This document shows, piece after piece, positions 1-13,593 of a stretch of DNA of 64,000 bases. The stretch covers positions 67,001 through 131,000 of the forward strand of contig MEHQ01004020.1 of the NCBI GenBank assembly GCA_008828725.1. Direction: 5' to 3'. Made by a program: the position numbers and the translations under genes. The notes beneath the pieces were generated by a model. That model had not been told where the DNA came from and made no database searches. It worked only from the letters and a program-made list of their open reading frames with translations. The first letter of the stretch is position 1. Each line of letters starts with the position of its first letter. Source of the DNA: Saccharina japonica (lineage: Eukaryota; Sar; Phaeophyceae; Laminariales; Laminariaceae).

Positions 1-98
1 ACGTGGAGTCGTTCATACAGATCAGGGATAAGTCTTCCCTCAAAAATGTTGCATGATGAAATAATGGGCACCTGGTCTGTCCCATGTGTAGAATGTTA

Positions 99-159
99 CA
101 CGATTGTGTTTCACGATTGTGTTTCACGATTGTGTTTCACGATTGTGTTTCACGATTGA
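99..159. repeat. 13-bp minisatellite CACGATTGTGTTT
   Basis: Four and a half perfect units at the left end, inferred to lie in an intron of the helicase gene. Confidence 0.92.
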
Positions 160-356
160 GACGATGGAGACAACGCGGTGATCGTACGAGTACCAACGGG
201 CAAGGTTAAGGCAGGTATGCCGGAATTTTCACGCACACAGCAAGGTCTTGCGTACCGCAGGCCGTACCCAAAAGCTACCATACCTTCGGGTATTCGCTGG
301 CGCCTTTCCTAGGAGGGGACAATGTCAGGGACCCTCCCCCCGATGTCAGAAACGAC

Positions 357-1648
357 CTGGCGACTCGGTTGAAAGGATGCTCCTTGCCGCAGTGATGCGC
401 TTCGTCAAGAACCACGCAGCAGATAGACTCCGGGTCGATATAGCTCTGGCGTAGCCAGCCAAGGGTCGGGATAGAGGTTGGCGGGAGTACGCGAGGAATT
501 GGGAACGGGGAACGGGGACGGTTAAGGGGGTAAGGGTAGGACACTCCGTCCGGAGAAGAAGCGACCGTTTGGATACAACTGCTGTGTCCCGAAGCACAAG
601 AACCGTTTGGAGTTAAATATTACTGTACAAACGTTATATACCACTGATACTACCGATACTACCGATAACACTTATACTACTTATACTACTGACACCACTG
701 ATACTACTGACACTACTGAAACTACTGACACTACTGACACTACTGATACTACTGATACTACTGATACTACTGATACTACTGAAAGTACTGATACTACTGA
801 TACCTGACATGAACAACCAATCGGTCCTGACATTTTGGGATGATTGGCATTAACACTCTGCATGTATGTGTGTATGCCTTGCATGTGTGTGTGAGCGCAT
901 ACGCACTAGCTCTGTATGAATGCTCTGTATGTAGCATAGGTGTCATGCACAGCCGTTGCAAGGCTGGAAACGCCGCAACCACAAGCGCTTCGCCAGGCGA
1001 ACCGAAACAAGCAAAACGAACGAACGCCTCCCTACACCCTCTGGGACACAGGCGGACAAGCGGACACAGGCAGGTCTCCAACTTCACAAAGCTTGCAACA
1101 CACGCCGCAAGGCCCGTCCACGCGCACCACCCCTACCCCACCCTCCACTCCTCCCCCTACAACGCGAGGTCGCCCACGCGTGCCAACCCCCCCCACGACC
1201 CCCACCCCCCTAGAGTAATCTGCCTGGTGGGCCAAACCCTGACGTGCTTCGTCCCGGCATTGTAGGGATGCTAGGGTCTATCATCCCACGACTACGGCGA
1301 TTCATGACATGGGTATTATATACCCCCAGTATCATAGAGGCTGACCTTGCACATGGCGTGCTCGAAGGCTCCCGCCGTGGAGACGACTACCCTCGCCCCG
1401 CGGACATCAACGAGCTTCCTCAGCCCGCGATTTCCGTCGCCTTCGATGCCCGCCTGGAGGGAGGAGCCCACGAGCATCTCTACCATGCCGCCGCATTCTT
1501 TCTGTAGTTGTGCCGTCTGGAGCGCGCGTGGCAATGTTCCGGACGGAAAGCGTGGTCAAGGGGAGAGGTCGCGCCAGCCGCTTGTCTGCCTGTATGTTTC
1601 TCGGTCTGTCTGTCTGGTTGGTTATTTGTCTGCCTGTCTGTCTGCTTG

Positions 1649-1685
<37 letters not shown>

Positions 1686-2864
1686 ATGCCTTCCTTCCCT
1701 GTCTGTATGTCTCTGTCTGCCTGCCTGCCTGCCTGCCTGTCTGTTGTGTCTGTCTGTCTGCCTGCCTGCTTGTTTGGCTGTCTGTATGTCTACTTCACTG
1801 CCTTGCATGTCTGTTTGTCTACTTGACTGTATTGCTTGTCTGTCTGCACAGAGTACCAACTATGGCGCCTGAGCCTACACAATGACTTGTCTGCTGCGCA
1901 CAGCGCATTTATAATATTTGGAGTGGTGTTGGTACGAGCCGCAGGAAAGCAAGGCATGCTAACTAGAAACGCTCGGAGGCTTCACACCTGTTGAAAACAA
2001 CTGAAAAGAGTTGCAACGATATCGGGACATCCAGAGGCACCTTCTACACGAGCAAGACAAAACAAAAAGCACCATACATACGAGTACACATATACTCACA
2101 AGCACACAAGCATACACGAAAACACACAAGAACACAAAACTAAACCATCGCGACTACACAACGAAAACGAAAACAGTAAATCAAACAAACAAAATAAAGT
2201 AAAACCGTCCAAAAAAGAAATATATATATATATAATCGTACAGCAGTACAACAACAAAAAACAAACAACAAACAACGTTAAAACGTTAAAAATATATATA
2301 TGGGGAAACACACGAAGAAGTATAACGTACGCTAAGCCCTGGTCGCTACGGCGCGCCAAAAACAAAACAACGCAACTCCCTACGTACACACGGGAAACCA
2401 ACCTGCTGCATCGCCAGAGCGTTGGTCTCCACCAGGAAGAACGCCTGCTTGTCCTTGTTCAACTCCAGCAGCCGCTTGATCACCATCGCCGCCACCAGCG
2501 TCTTCCCCAGCCCCGTCGGCAGGTACACCAGCGAGTTCCTTTCCGACTCAATCACGCTGCGAAACAGCTCCACCTGGTACGGCCGGGGGGTGGTCTTCGT
2601 CAGCCCCATCCCCACCCCTGCACGCCTCTTTGCGTTGGCCTTGTCCGAGGCGGCAGCGTGCCGGACCAGCGGAAGCCAGGTGCGCGGCTTGAACTGTCGC
2701 TTTTTTTCCCCGGGGGGCGCGGGCAGGACCTGCACCTTCTTCAGGCTCGAGTTCCTCACGGCTTTCCAGTTCTTGGGTGAGACGTTGTCGACGAGCAGAG
2801 CCTTGTGCTGGAAGAAGATGAGCTCGTTGTCCGACAGAGGAGGGTAGCACTTCACGCCGCCGAT
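357..2864 (-). CDS. Dicer/FANCM/RIG-I-clade SF2 helicase, partial (three internal exons)
   Basis: Three minus-strand exons, 2864-2403, 1516-1346 and 445-357, join in phase 0 with AG acceptors and GT donors. The gene continues past the left edge. Exon 2864-2403 carries a Q-like motif RPYQVELF and a Walker A PTGLGKT within NSLVYLPTGLGKTLVAAMVI, followed by FFLVETNALAMQQ (motif Ia). Exon 1516-1346 carries VVVSTAGAFEHAMCK at the motif Ib position. Exon 445-357 carries motif II, VVLDEAHHCGKEHPFNRV. The order and spacing are those of the Dicer, RIG-I and FANCM helicase group. DEAHH followed by HPFNR resembles fungal-type Dicers; the PTGLGKT loop is more FANCM-like. No RNase III or PAZ domain lies in the window, so Dicer identity is inference. 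Where the DEAH exon ends (donor at 356) is less certain. The two exons at 9990-9227 are probably its 5' end. Confidence 0.72.
641..806. repeat. ACT/GAT trinucleotide microsatellite
   Basis: An impure run of ACTGATACT words in the helicase gene intron between the motif Ib and DEAH exons. Confidence 0.9.
1578..1850. repeat. GTCT tetranucleotide microsatellite
   Basis: About 270 bp of impure CTGT/CTGC units. On the minus strand (helicase sense) it lies within 65 bp upstream of the exon at 1516. Confidence 0.9.
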
Positions 2865-4993
2865 CTGCACAACGCGTGCCGAGAGTGCCAGTAAAAGGTG
2901 TGATAGCCCGCGCGCGCCCGCGCAGAGTGGGTCGCCCCGGTAGAGTCGTGGGGTCGAATGTATGTAAACGATACATTGAAAAGAGGGGACGCAGGAGAAA
3001 AGGAGAAGGGCCAAGGGGGAAAGGGGGTGCGAGGGGCGCGGAGGGGGGGGGGGGGGGTGTACTTCCATGTTTCATGCAATGGCCGTTGAGTCGTTATTGG
3101 CCATAGCAGGGGGGGGGGGGGGGGAGATATTGGCGGAAAGACACCAGCATCCAGTTTTTGTGAGCGAGGAGTTGCAGCATTACTATGAATACATTATGTT
3201 TTACATATACAGATAGTACATGATTAATATGTAGTACAAACCAAGTACCCGGTACTGGCGTGTTGCATCGCCGTGTACAACGGTATTGAGGCATATCTGG
3301 TATATGTTATACCTGGTGTCATACAATGGCGTATGTGCATATATACTGTAGTCGGCAGCCGCAGTTACTGTCCCCACTTCACTCGTCGCCATAATACATA
3401 CCATACCAGGTACCACTAGGTACTGGTACATCATAACAGTTCGTCGTCCAGTACAGCAGTATTGCAGTACCACCATATATACAACCTCGCATTCAACCTC
3501 ATACAGCATTACCAGGTACCAGGTATATAACAGCGGCACACCCATATGGAACAACGGACACAATGAATGTCAAGACAACACACAGCAATACTATGTTTGT
3601 AAATTGTCATACGTAGTAGCATCATAATGGCAGCCCGCGCCCGCGCCAAACCGTAGTTTTAGCGGCAGTACGTACGCATGTTAAAAAGCAGGTGCAACAG
3701 CACGATGCGGGCAATTCAACATCATACGCACCATACGAAAGACCCTAATCCACAAAATCCGAATCCAACCACCTGGAGATTGGCACGCGGAGTAAACTAA
3801 AAGTACTCCACAATTAGCAGGTATAGATACCTGGTAAATAGGCGGTACCGGTGCCCCTTGGTGTGTCGATATGACTGGTGCCGTATCCTACGACAGGAGT
3901 GCCAGGTAACTCGTGTACACCAAAGGGTAAAAGCCCTATTTAATAGCGGCTAAGACACGCCAAAAACGGATGGAGACATGCGCGGTAAAGCCCGCCACAG
4001 GCGAAAAAAAAAGAGTAAGACACGCTTCAAGAGGTGTGTCTTGAGAGCCTTCTCACGTCTCAAAAGTCTTACTTGGTTAAGGTATTTCCCTTGAAAAAAA
4101 TGTCTTAGACGTATCTTACAGTATTTTCTCGCCCTAGCATGCGTTAGGTACACAGAGAAGTGGAAAACAGAGACTAGGTACGGCATACGGTATCACATGT
4201 ATTGACACTGGTACAACAGAGACGGACACGATGAGACACAGCAGTTAAAGCATGGTTGTATGAGTAGATAACATCCTTGTCAGAGTGTAGTAAAGTAATA
4301 CCGGCACGAGCTGGGCCAGCCAATATCAGCTTTTGTACGAGTACTCGTCCGGCGGTGTCTCGACCATTAGGAAACATCGCGACTTGAAGTTAGCAGCAGT
4401 GTGTTCCTGAGCTTGCAACGCATTTGCTGACGTTGGAAATTTCGAAATCCAACTTGGTTTCGTCAAACATATATACCTGGTATGTACATAGAAAAAACAG
4501 AAGTAAAGTTAAACGAGACATAAATACTACGTACAATGTCGATGTTAGAGTCTACATCAGTCTTGCGGATTTCCCCCAAAATCGGCGCACATCTTCCTTA
4601 AGGCAACACATAACGACCGACATCCTCCACATTGCCTAATTTGTCGTCCATAAAGAGATATGGTGTGCATACGATCCCATCTACAAAGTTAAGATACTAC
4701 GATGATAAACACAAATGCAAAATTTGGGATTATCACGCCGATTTTTTTTTTTTTTGTTTTGTTTTTTTCCTTTTTTTTTTTTATGGTTAATCTAATGGTT
4801 TATATTTCTGCTCCTTTTGGTTTTCTATTTTTTTCCGTCAATTTTGGCCAAAAACAACAATCGTCTACGTAACCCAAAAAACAGCAATCATCTACAGTAC
4901 GTAGTACCGCTGCTGTGTTGCGATCGAGGGTAAGATTTGGTACTCGCATGGAGTGAATCTGGATTTCCACTGTTTGTCTTGCGGTCACGGGTA

Positions 4994-5343
4994 TATTTTG
5001 GTGCGAAAAAAACGTTATATTGCCCCTTTCGACCGCAGGGAAGTCGCCTTACGAAAATAAGACACGTAAGGGACGAAATAGCGTCGAAGACAAGCCCGTG
5101 CAGAAAAAGGGCTATGAGGCTTTCTGTAAGACACATCTTAGCCGCCCCGGACCCCATTTTTATGGAGTTCGTATCAAACGGCGTTATTTTGGTGCGCAAA
5201 AAATGCCTTATATACTATTTTCGAGCGCAGGGACGTTGCCTTACGAAATTAAGATACTCAAGTAAGGGACGAAACAGTGTCCAAGACAAGCCCCTGCCGA
5301 GAAAGGGCTCTAAGACCTTATGTAACACATGTCTTAGCCGCTA
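4994..5343. repeat. 192-bp tandem repeat, two units
   Basis: Both units carry TTTTGGTGCG, GCCTTACGAAA, AAGGGACGAAA and AAGACAAGCCC in the same order. Inferred helicase gene intron. Confidence 0.85.
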
Positions 5344-7001
5344 GAGCTTACCAGAGAACTCTTCCCGACACCGTATACAAAGTACCAGATATATCCCATG
5401 TACCAGGTACCTGGTATAGTGCTTAGTCGCACAATATATACCTGGTATACGATAGTGCTTAATCGCACAATATATATAAGATAGTGCTTAGTCGCACAAC
5501 ATATATAAGATGGTTTTTTTTTGTGTTTGTGCAATAGTAGGTCGTGGGGCCGGCTGTCATAGTGGGGCCCCGAGCGAGTTGTGCCTGATTCGGTTTCGAA
5601 TCACATGTAGACAGCCAGCACCTCGAGACTCATTGCAACCTCAACCCCTTTGGCACCTAAAGATAGTGGCCAGCATAACGATAACCTTGGTGTCTTTGGT
5701 GTTGTCAACCGTCTACGAGCTTTAGTGACGTGCGTGCCTATCATATGATCCTTATGGTAGCATTACAGCAGTAGGTACGGGTATGTAATATCAACATGTT
5801 GTGCCCGTGCCGTACATCGACTCCTTGCGTTGTAACTCAAACACTGCTGTTCAACCATTGTATGAGACCATCTCCCAATGACGCGGTGGCCGTTGCTGCA
5901 GCCATGTATTATACCAGGGTATGTAGTATGTATTATCGTCAATTTTGCTTAATAGCATTGTCGTCACCACGCGCTAATATGGCAATGGGCTACAGCAGCA
6001 GCAGTAAGTGTGAGATCAACAACAACAACCATCAGTACTTCTCTATACCTGGCACCGTGGTGTCCTTGGTACAAACTACTGTACATCAGGTATGATATGA
6101 TACCAGGATATGGTAACACTCACCGTACAACACGAGTGATACTAGTAGTACTGTTAGTATACTATGATTAGGACAACAGGCCCCCTCGGGCGAATCAATG
6201 TCTTAAACTAATGAACATCTCTACAATGAGGAAGGTGCAAACGTCGGGAGATGCGTCTATGGAAAAATATCGCTTGATATATTTCCGAAGTCATCATTTT
6301 GGTTTCGTGCGCCCCCCTTGCTTTGGAGACACTCGCCTCGGAAATCCTATGCGAGGGGGTGGACCATCTTGTGAGTGCCTCGCACAGTATATACGAGAAG
6401 TGCGTCCGAAAGTTACACGGGACGGGACAGCAGCAGTGCCACGGAATTGCGCATTTCGGAACAGCTGCTGGTATGTGGTACCTGGTACTACTTGCTGTAC
6501 CAGGTAGACAAGTGGTGTTAGACTTCAAAATGTGATAACTTCGTATGATACAACACCTGGTCACCTGGTTCAATATGGATATTTGTCACTGATGTAGTGC
6601 ACAACAGCAGCAGCATCATCATGTGCAGCAGGGCAGTACCAGGCATATACCTGGTTAGTGAACAGGCTGTAGCGATGGCCCAACTATTGACCCCTTCGGA
6701 AATTGAGGTGGGGAAAAATACGAAAAGCGAAGTATCACAGCAGCAACAGTAGTACGAAACAACCCTTGGGCTGTGGGTTGAAGAAGCCTACAACAGTCTA
6801 GAACTGTCAACTGCTGTTGGGTAGGCGGTACTCAAGTACCGGTACATAAGGTGTCAGGACTGGTCAGAACTACAACGCAAGGAGTTGTGCGGCACTTGTT
6901 CAGCATGAAAGCGTGAGACTATTCCTATCGCTGCGAGCTCACCGTAGCCGAGTGAAAAGGCTGAACAGGAGAGAGAAAGAGATGAAGTTTTTAGGCTTCC
7001 C

Positions 7002-7005
7002 TTAC

Positions 7006-7036
<31 letters not shown>
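7002..7036. repeat. TTA trinucleotide microsatellite
   Basis: About 11 perfect units. Confidence 0.9.
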
Positions 7037-7038
<2 letters not shown>

Positions 7039-8478
7039 ATACCAAGTATCAGCAAGGAGGGTTGATACTATTTTTTCTGTCGACGAGCTTGATAGCTCAC
7101 TCAAAATAATCGTTTGGAGAAAAAATGAAGAAAAAAAAAAAGATGAATCTGTAAACCACTACTGCTGTCTACTGTCTACGGAACCAAATATTGCAACGAC
7201 ATTGGGTACATGTATAGTTCCCCAGACACGAAGCCTCGTCAATCATATTTGTATTGGCCGAATGTGCCACCCACTACTGTCTGTGTACATAACACGCCTC
7301 GAGTGCGATTTTCGCATATTCAAGGCGCCTAAAAAAGGAACCCTTTCCAGATCGCCGAAGACTAACTGCCTACCTATAAGGCCGAACAACCGACGGCGGT
7401 ATGATCTCCGAAAAATATTATTCAGGAGTGGTAACTTTCTGGTCCGAACAAACCATCCACACGCACACAAACTGACGACGCTGCCAAATAACCAGCCGCG
7501 CGAGTTGCAGGCAGCAGTTATCCAGAAGTACAGCTAGTCAGCATGTATAATCTTCTATTAATAGTTCGTCTGTCTGCCTGCCTGTCTGCCTGCTGTCTGT
7601 GCACTTTGCCACGGTTTACACCATTGATTTCGACTCGTGGGGTATATCGCCCATTTCTGCCAACGCGGCGTCTACAGAAGCGCACGAGCCTGCAACACGT
7701 ACCTCGTGGGGCTGGTTTCATCGAAAGCCGGTCCGAGCTGGCCGCGGTGGCCTCGCCGGTGGCCGTGCTGCAGTGCGCAACGCGCAAGGCGCCCGCACAG
7801 CCACCCACCGGTTCCGAACCGGTCACAACGAATACCTTAGCATCCCTGCAAAATCTGCCTGCTAAAAGGCTCTATCGCGAACAATTGCGAGCGTTGCTGG
7901 CGGGTTCTAGAGAAAAAATATCAAAAACTGGATCGAAACGTGGAGTGTGTGTTGTTTGCCGTAGCATCGTCGAACGAGCGTCGCCAGGGTGCCCGCGGCG
8001 TCTCCTGCGGGCGCTAAGCGAGGGGCTTTGCTGAGACAGGGAGAGTTCAGCTCGTCCCTTGGGCTCGGTCGAATCGGAAGCGCGGCGGCTCTGGGCGAGT
8101 TGTCACGGCCACAACAGCCACAGCAGCAACAGCAGCAGCGGCACACTCCCAAGAAAAAAAAATGTTGGCAAATGTGAGTTTGCGCCTCGCCTCATAAAAA
8201 ATCAACTGTTTAATCAAGTCTACGGATTACGGATGGAAACCCAATGGAAATGCGTGATAGGCTACTTCTTGCGCCGTCGGGCTGGACGGATCGAAAAGGT
8301 CGGTTTCCGATCCACTATAAATTCCCGGGGTGTGTCTGGATGTCTGGATGCCTTCCCTGCCGTCAGTCGTCAGTCGGACCGAGTTTGTAGTTTTTTTCTC
8401 TCTTTGTGGGGGCGGTTGATACGAGAGTTGGAAACTGCTTCGTGTCCTGCTCGCGGGTTCTAGGAGGTGCTGCGCTGC

Positions 8479-8479
<1 letters not shown>

Positions 8480-8520
<41 letters not shown>
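8480..8520. repeat. AGC trinucleotide microsatellite
   Basis: Thirteen to fourteen perfect units, within the inferred helicase gene intron. Confidence 0.9.
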
Positions 8521-8523
<3 letters not shown>

Positions 8524-8599
8524 AGCAGTCAACCCAGCATCGAGAGGTGTTTAGGCTGTTGCTGTGTGGTGTGACCCGTGTGTTTAGAGGGGTCGAGAA

Positions 8600-8930
8600 A
8601 AATGCGACGGGCTTCGAAAAAAACGATGGAGAGTTTTTCGACGGGATGCGTGGATCGAATTGATCGGTCGAAAAGTCGAGATCGAAAAGGCTCTTTCTCA
8701 ACAACATAAGAAAGCCCGATTTTGTCTATAATCGTAAACCATAGTTTCCGATCCACGTATCCTAAGGCGTAAGAATTAACCCCCCGTCGAAAAAAACGAG
8801 TTTTTCGACGGGACACGTGGATCGGATTGCTCGATCGAAAAAGTTGAGATCGGAAAGGCTGCCTTTCAACAGTATAAGGAAACCGGCTTTTTCGACGTAT
8901 CCGACTGCGCAAGAATTAGCCTTGCAGCGG
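8600..8930. repeat. Two-unit repeat of about 175 bp with hairpin
   Basis: Units share GAGTTTTTCGACGGGA, CGTGGATCG and CGAGATCGAAAAGGCT-like words. Between them GTCGAAAAA and TTTTTCGAC form a short perfect hairpin (8788-8810). Confidence 0.75.
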
Positions 8931-9226
8931 TTTCAAAACGATTTTCTGAAGAAAAAGGCGGAGGGAGAATTAGAAAAACTCGAGTTCGCTCGCAATTAGC
9001 AGTAGCAGGAGCTACGCTGCAGCTTTACCAGTAGTGATACCGGGAGCGATAGCAGTACCTCGTAGGGAAAGTAGCAGGGATAGCAGTGCGCGTAGAGACA
9101 AATACCTCTGGTACGAGTACCTACGTCGTAGCATTACGAAGCGACAGCATTAGCAACATATCAGTTTCAGTATAGCGAATAGCGATAGCAGTAGCCGAAG
9201 CAGTGCGATCAATAGGTCTACTGCAC

Positions 9227-9990
9227 CTTCTTGTTGCACATCTTCCCCGCCCTCTCGTTGCTGCACAAGACGTGGGATACGGAGGCGTAGGGGTTCTTCT
9301 CCGAGGGTTTCTTCTTCTCTGGGACGTCCTTCAACATGAAGCCCACCCCCGCCCGTCGGAAGCCGATGCCCTCGCGGCCCTCGTTGCTCAAGCTCATCAC
9401 CAGGTGCAGCGACGTCCCATCCTCGCAAAAGGCGAGCTTGTCTCCTGCCTTGCTGTCGGCGATGTTGCCCCCGCACTGCCGGGACACCGATTCAAAGTCA
9501 AATTCGGGGTTATCGAGGACGTACCAGCTGGTACCAGATACTGCTGTGACAAGAAAAGCGGTGCGGGACTTTCGCGGAATGCGGATGAAGTCCGGAATGG
9601 CGCAGATAAGAGACTCTTCTCTTGGCTCTCGGGGCCGCAAAGACCGTGCATATATATTTTTCGATATTTTGAAAGTGGCACGCCGACATCTACAAGATCG
9701 CAGAGAAGCCTCGCCACTGAAGTTGTTTGAGCCTGACGCAAATGTGGTGTGCGTAAACACAGGGAGCATGTTGTGGTTAGATCCTCTGGGGCTACGGTGC
9801 ATCGCACGCTAAACACGGTGGTGGTGAACTAACTCGATGTGTTGAGCTGGACAATAGAGTAGAACACACAACACACCTCCACGCACTGAAGACTCATGTC
9901 CGGGATCTCCCGGATCTCTTGTGGTTTGAGCCTTTTTCTCTCCGGATGCTCTGAGTCCGTCTGCGCTGTTCGCTTCTTTGCCTCGGACAT
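9227..9990 (-). CDS. Probable 5' exons of the upstream-running helicase gene (unknown N-terminal domain)
   Basis: A minus-strand exon starts at ATG 9990 (MSEAKKRTAQTDSEHPERKR...) and runs 38 codons to a donor at 9876. It is rich in Lys/Arg (ERKRLKP), compatible with a nuclear signal. A second exon ends at 9227, right before GTGCAG, in phase 0. It encodes a Cys- and Lys-containing stretch with NPEFDFES, CGGNIADSKAGDKLAF and SHVLCSNERAGKMCNKK. I do not recognise this domain. The acceptor of the second exon is unresolved; 9527 is one candidate, and several phases are possible. The 9227 end is phase 0 and the helicase exon at 2864 also begins in phase 0, so one gene with a 6.4-kb intron is the simplest reading. 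A separate small gene is the alternative. Confidence 0.5.
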
Positions 9991-10223
9991 ACACAAGCCT
10001 CCTTTAGACGATACTCTAAATGGCTCTTGCACAGCCTGCTGAAAAAAAAAGGATCGAGGAAACGATGGCGGTAGAGACGTGAGACGTGAGAGAGACGACG
10101 GCGAAGAGGGAAAATTGGGGTTTGCACACCTTGGATGCGGCATGTATGAAGGGGACAGTGTTCGTGTACCCCACCTGCCAGCACCGGGTCATTGATTGTG
10201 CGTCTGCACCGCCTGCAGCTACC
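9991..10223. promoter_or_regulatory. Divergent promoter region between the helicase-side gene and PLGG1
   Basis: Only 233 bp separate the minus-strand ATG at 9990 from the plus-strand ATG at 10224, so both 5' UTRs and core promoters must lie in or near this spacer. It contains an A9 run near 10042 and AG-rich repeats (GACGTGAGA near 10077). No clear TATA box is seen. An upstream ATG at 10144 precedes the PLGG1 start. The function is inferred from the head-to-head arrangement. Confidence 0.45.
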
Positions 10224-13200
10224 ATGGCGAAATTGACGGCACTGCTTCTTCTCGTGGTTTCCTGTCACCATGCTCTCGGCTTTACGGCTCGAGGGTTCCT
10301 TCCTCGTGCGCAGTCAACCCGCGTACTTTCAGGGTAAGTCATTTCGTTGTTCAGTCGTCGTACTCGTAGGCTACTGGTACAACTGCAGTGTACAACAACA
10401 GTAAGCAGCGTGGTACAATGGAGACGCTGTCCTCCTGCTCGCTGCCCAAGCCAGTGTGTATAGCCTCGGTGGATACTGGTACCTAACGGCACGATTGTGA
10501 AGGCGTTCGGTGCCCTTGGTGTGCGTTGCAGTGCTTTGCATTGTCTAATTCCTATTGTCTTTGATCATATCGATCGATCTGTGTCGACTGTCGACTGCAA
10601 CTCTCCGTCATCTCGTGCATGCTGTGTTCGGCATCCCCAGCGGATCAAGGCACGGCAGTGAGTAGCTTCACATTCAGGCTGGACACAGCCTCTGCAGCGC
10701 AATGTTCGTGTATTACTCTGCCGAAAAGCTTCGGCAATCCAGCAACAGCATGAGTACAGTATATAACAGTAGTGGCCAGCAGTTGCAGCGGCGCGTGAAG
10801 AACAGAACGTACACACAGACACAGATCGATGACGTCGCACATTTTCTTCCCGCCGCACCTTTCAGAGATTCCGCATTTCAGGTCATCAGATCGTCAGATC
10901 ATCCCCCTCATGCTCATGGCATGATCTGGATCTTTCAAGCGCAGATACAAATATCTCTGATCTATTCGATACATGGTACACGTTACATGTTCACCTAAAA
11001 TCCGTAAGTACGCGCGATCGAAGTATTACACTCAGCTACGCTCGTAGCAAAGATGAGCTTCGACGAAATCCTCGAGCTCACAGCTGTTGTTTGTTTTAAT
11101 TTTTTTAATATACTTGGTATGCATGATCTACATGGAATGTATTGCCGGGTGGGAGTCGTCTGATCTGAATGATCTACAGCATCAGTAGTAGCACATGTTG
11201 CATGCGTTGGATCTATACGACGATGATACAATGATCCTGCACAAACAAGCAAGTCTCACCACAACGGAACGGTATAATCGTGACCTGTCCGATGTTGTGG
11301 CCAGATTGATTCACAATTCACACATACCTGAACCCAAACATCTACGTGCCGGGTATGGGATATGTCTATGTACTAATGTATGATACGTGCGGGTACCGAC
11401 AGGTACCAGGCACAAGACGTCTAGTTTTCCTTGTACCTGGTACTTGGTATCATATACCAGGTACGTGGTATGGTACACTACTCTGTGTATCGAGTGGAGA
11501 AGTCGGAGATGGTGGTTGGCTAACGTACGTGTAGCGAGATTGAGTACGAGCACAGGCAATATGTTGGTGCAATCATACTGGTATCATATATAGCATCCGT
11601 ATCATGAGTACCGACCATCAAAAGCTGCTTGTGGGTACGTACATCTGATACACATACAGCCTGTAGCAGTGTATACAAAGTATATACTCGTATCTGGTAG
11701 GTGCGAAGGAGTCCTCTAAACGTCCATCCTCGTATTGGACATCTGATAGGACAGACGCGGGGCTGCGTGTATCGATAACCGGTACGTCCAGCCGAGGTAC
11801 AGTAAAGCAGTATGAATAGTACAGCAGTATTATTTGGCAGAGTTCTATTTGTATTGCAACCGTCCTTTGTAAAATCCCCTCCCCCCTCTCTTCTGGAAAG
11901 TATTCATTGATACGAATGAAGTTGAAAATCTCAAAGTATCAAAATGTCAATACGAGTTACGAGTAGACCGCGCCCGAAACCTAACATTTGACGTCGGCGA
12001 CAGAGAGATGTAACAATACTGTCAATAGTGACAAGACTAGTAGTCTACGAGTATAGGAAGGAAGACAAGAGAGCGTTTACGACTCAGCCCAGCTTCAACA
12101 AACCGGTGGATGGTTCATGCTGATGCGCGCGATAGAATTATCACACGCAGCTTGCAAATGGATGGGTTTCGACAAAACCCTCGATCTCTCATCACACAGC
12201 TGATGATGTTTTGTTTTGATTTTGCAGGTACTGTACGCGACGGCATTTTAAATCTCTTAAGAACCACAAACACCGTTTTGGGAGCATCATACTTGGAATA
12301 TGGTGTGGGCTAAAATGGTCTCGAACAGCCGTACTGGAGAAGAGTTTGCTCGCCCTTTAGCTCGAATCAAAATCCAACATGTTTGTACTGATACCACTAG
12401 TAGTGTACGACACCCCCTGTCTCATATTAATCGTTTGAGTCTGTTGCCTGGACCAAAACAATAGATAGTCGATTGAAGTGGTGTGACGTGACATCATACA
12501 TCAAACATCACAATCTAACATTATACATCAGACATCATGCATCAAACCTTATAAAATACATCAAACCTCATACATCAACCATCATGCATCAAACATCATA
12601 CATCAAACCTCATACATTGAAAAAAAAACTCAGAGGAGCTGAGCTCGAAGGGAGCAATTGATGACCACAAAAAAACACAGCACAGAAAACGTGCGTCATT
12701 ATCAGGGAGCTCGCAACCACCGTCCTGCGGCACCACTTAACACCCCCCCCCCCCCCCCCCCCCCCCCCCTCCCGTGACCAGGCCCATCAGCGTAACGCCT
12801 TCATCGCCGAGGCGGGGGTTGCAGCTCACGGCCCCCCGGCCTGTCCGTCGGTCGTTGCAAACGCCCGTTGTGCTGTCCGCAACGCAGGATACGGCAGGAG
12901 GAGTGGACCCTGTGAGTGATGATGTCGGGGGGGGTCGTGGCTACGTATGGTAGATTCGGGTTTCAATGTACAGGAGGCGTGCGCATGGACGCTCCTCGGC
13001 AGCAGGGTCAGTCGAAGGCGATACGGTACGCGTAGGGCGGCTGTCGTGATGGGCGAGAAAGCGAGGACGCCGCGTGTTGCAATGCGCCTGAGATAGTTGA
13101 TGTATATAAGTATACGAGGTGCCTGGTTTTTGTAGGCGTTGTGTCGGTTGAGGCAGGGGCGTAGCCACCCGACCGGTGGTCGATGTGGGGAGCTAGCTGC

Positions 13201-13523
13201 ATTAGTGCAGTGGGTTTGCGAAGAAAAACGGTATTACTATTATATACATGTATATACTCGCAACGATAAATTAATACCAGGTATATTATGGTTAGGAATA
13301 TGTCTTTTATGGGCGCGTCGAGGCTTTTTATGGGGGGGGGTTAGTGTAGGGAGGCGATCGTTCAACGGGTCGAACCGCGGTCTCTTGTTCATGTTAATAG
13401 CAGCTTTGTATGCGGATGTTTGGCTGGGACGTGTGAAGCCCAAGCCTGTAATCCCGATGGTGGATGTCTTATTTTATTTCAGTGCTAAAAAGCAACAACC
13501 GCAACAACAACAGCAACAACAGC

Positions 13524-13593
<70 letters not shown>

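Larger units (their letters stand above)
2865..9226 (-). other. Inferred long intron of the helicase gene, no coding exon seen
   Basis: I see no conserved coding exon on either strand across this 6.4 kb. It holds poly-G runs (3040-3058, 3110-3124), a two-unit 192-bp tandem repeat (4994-5343), TTA and AGC microsatellites, a two-unit repeat of about 175 bp (8600-8930), and many copies of a palindromic TACCAGGTA/TACCTGGTA motif, dense between 3240 and 6650. Confidence 0.45.

Noticed and set aside
641-806. Asp-Thr-Thr repeat protein
   Set aside because: A microsatellite read in frame. It lies between two helicase exons on the other strand.
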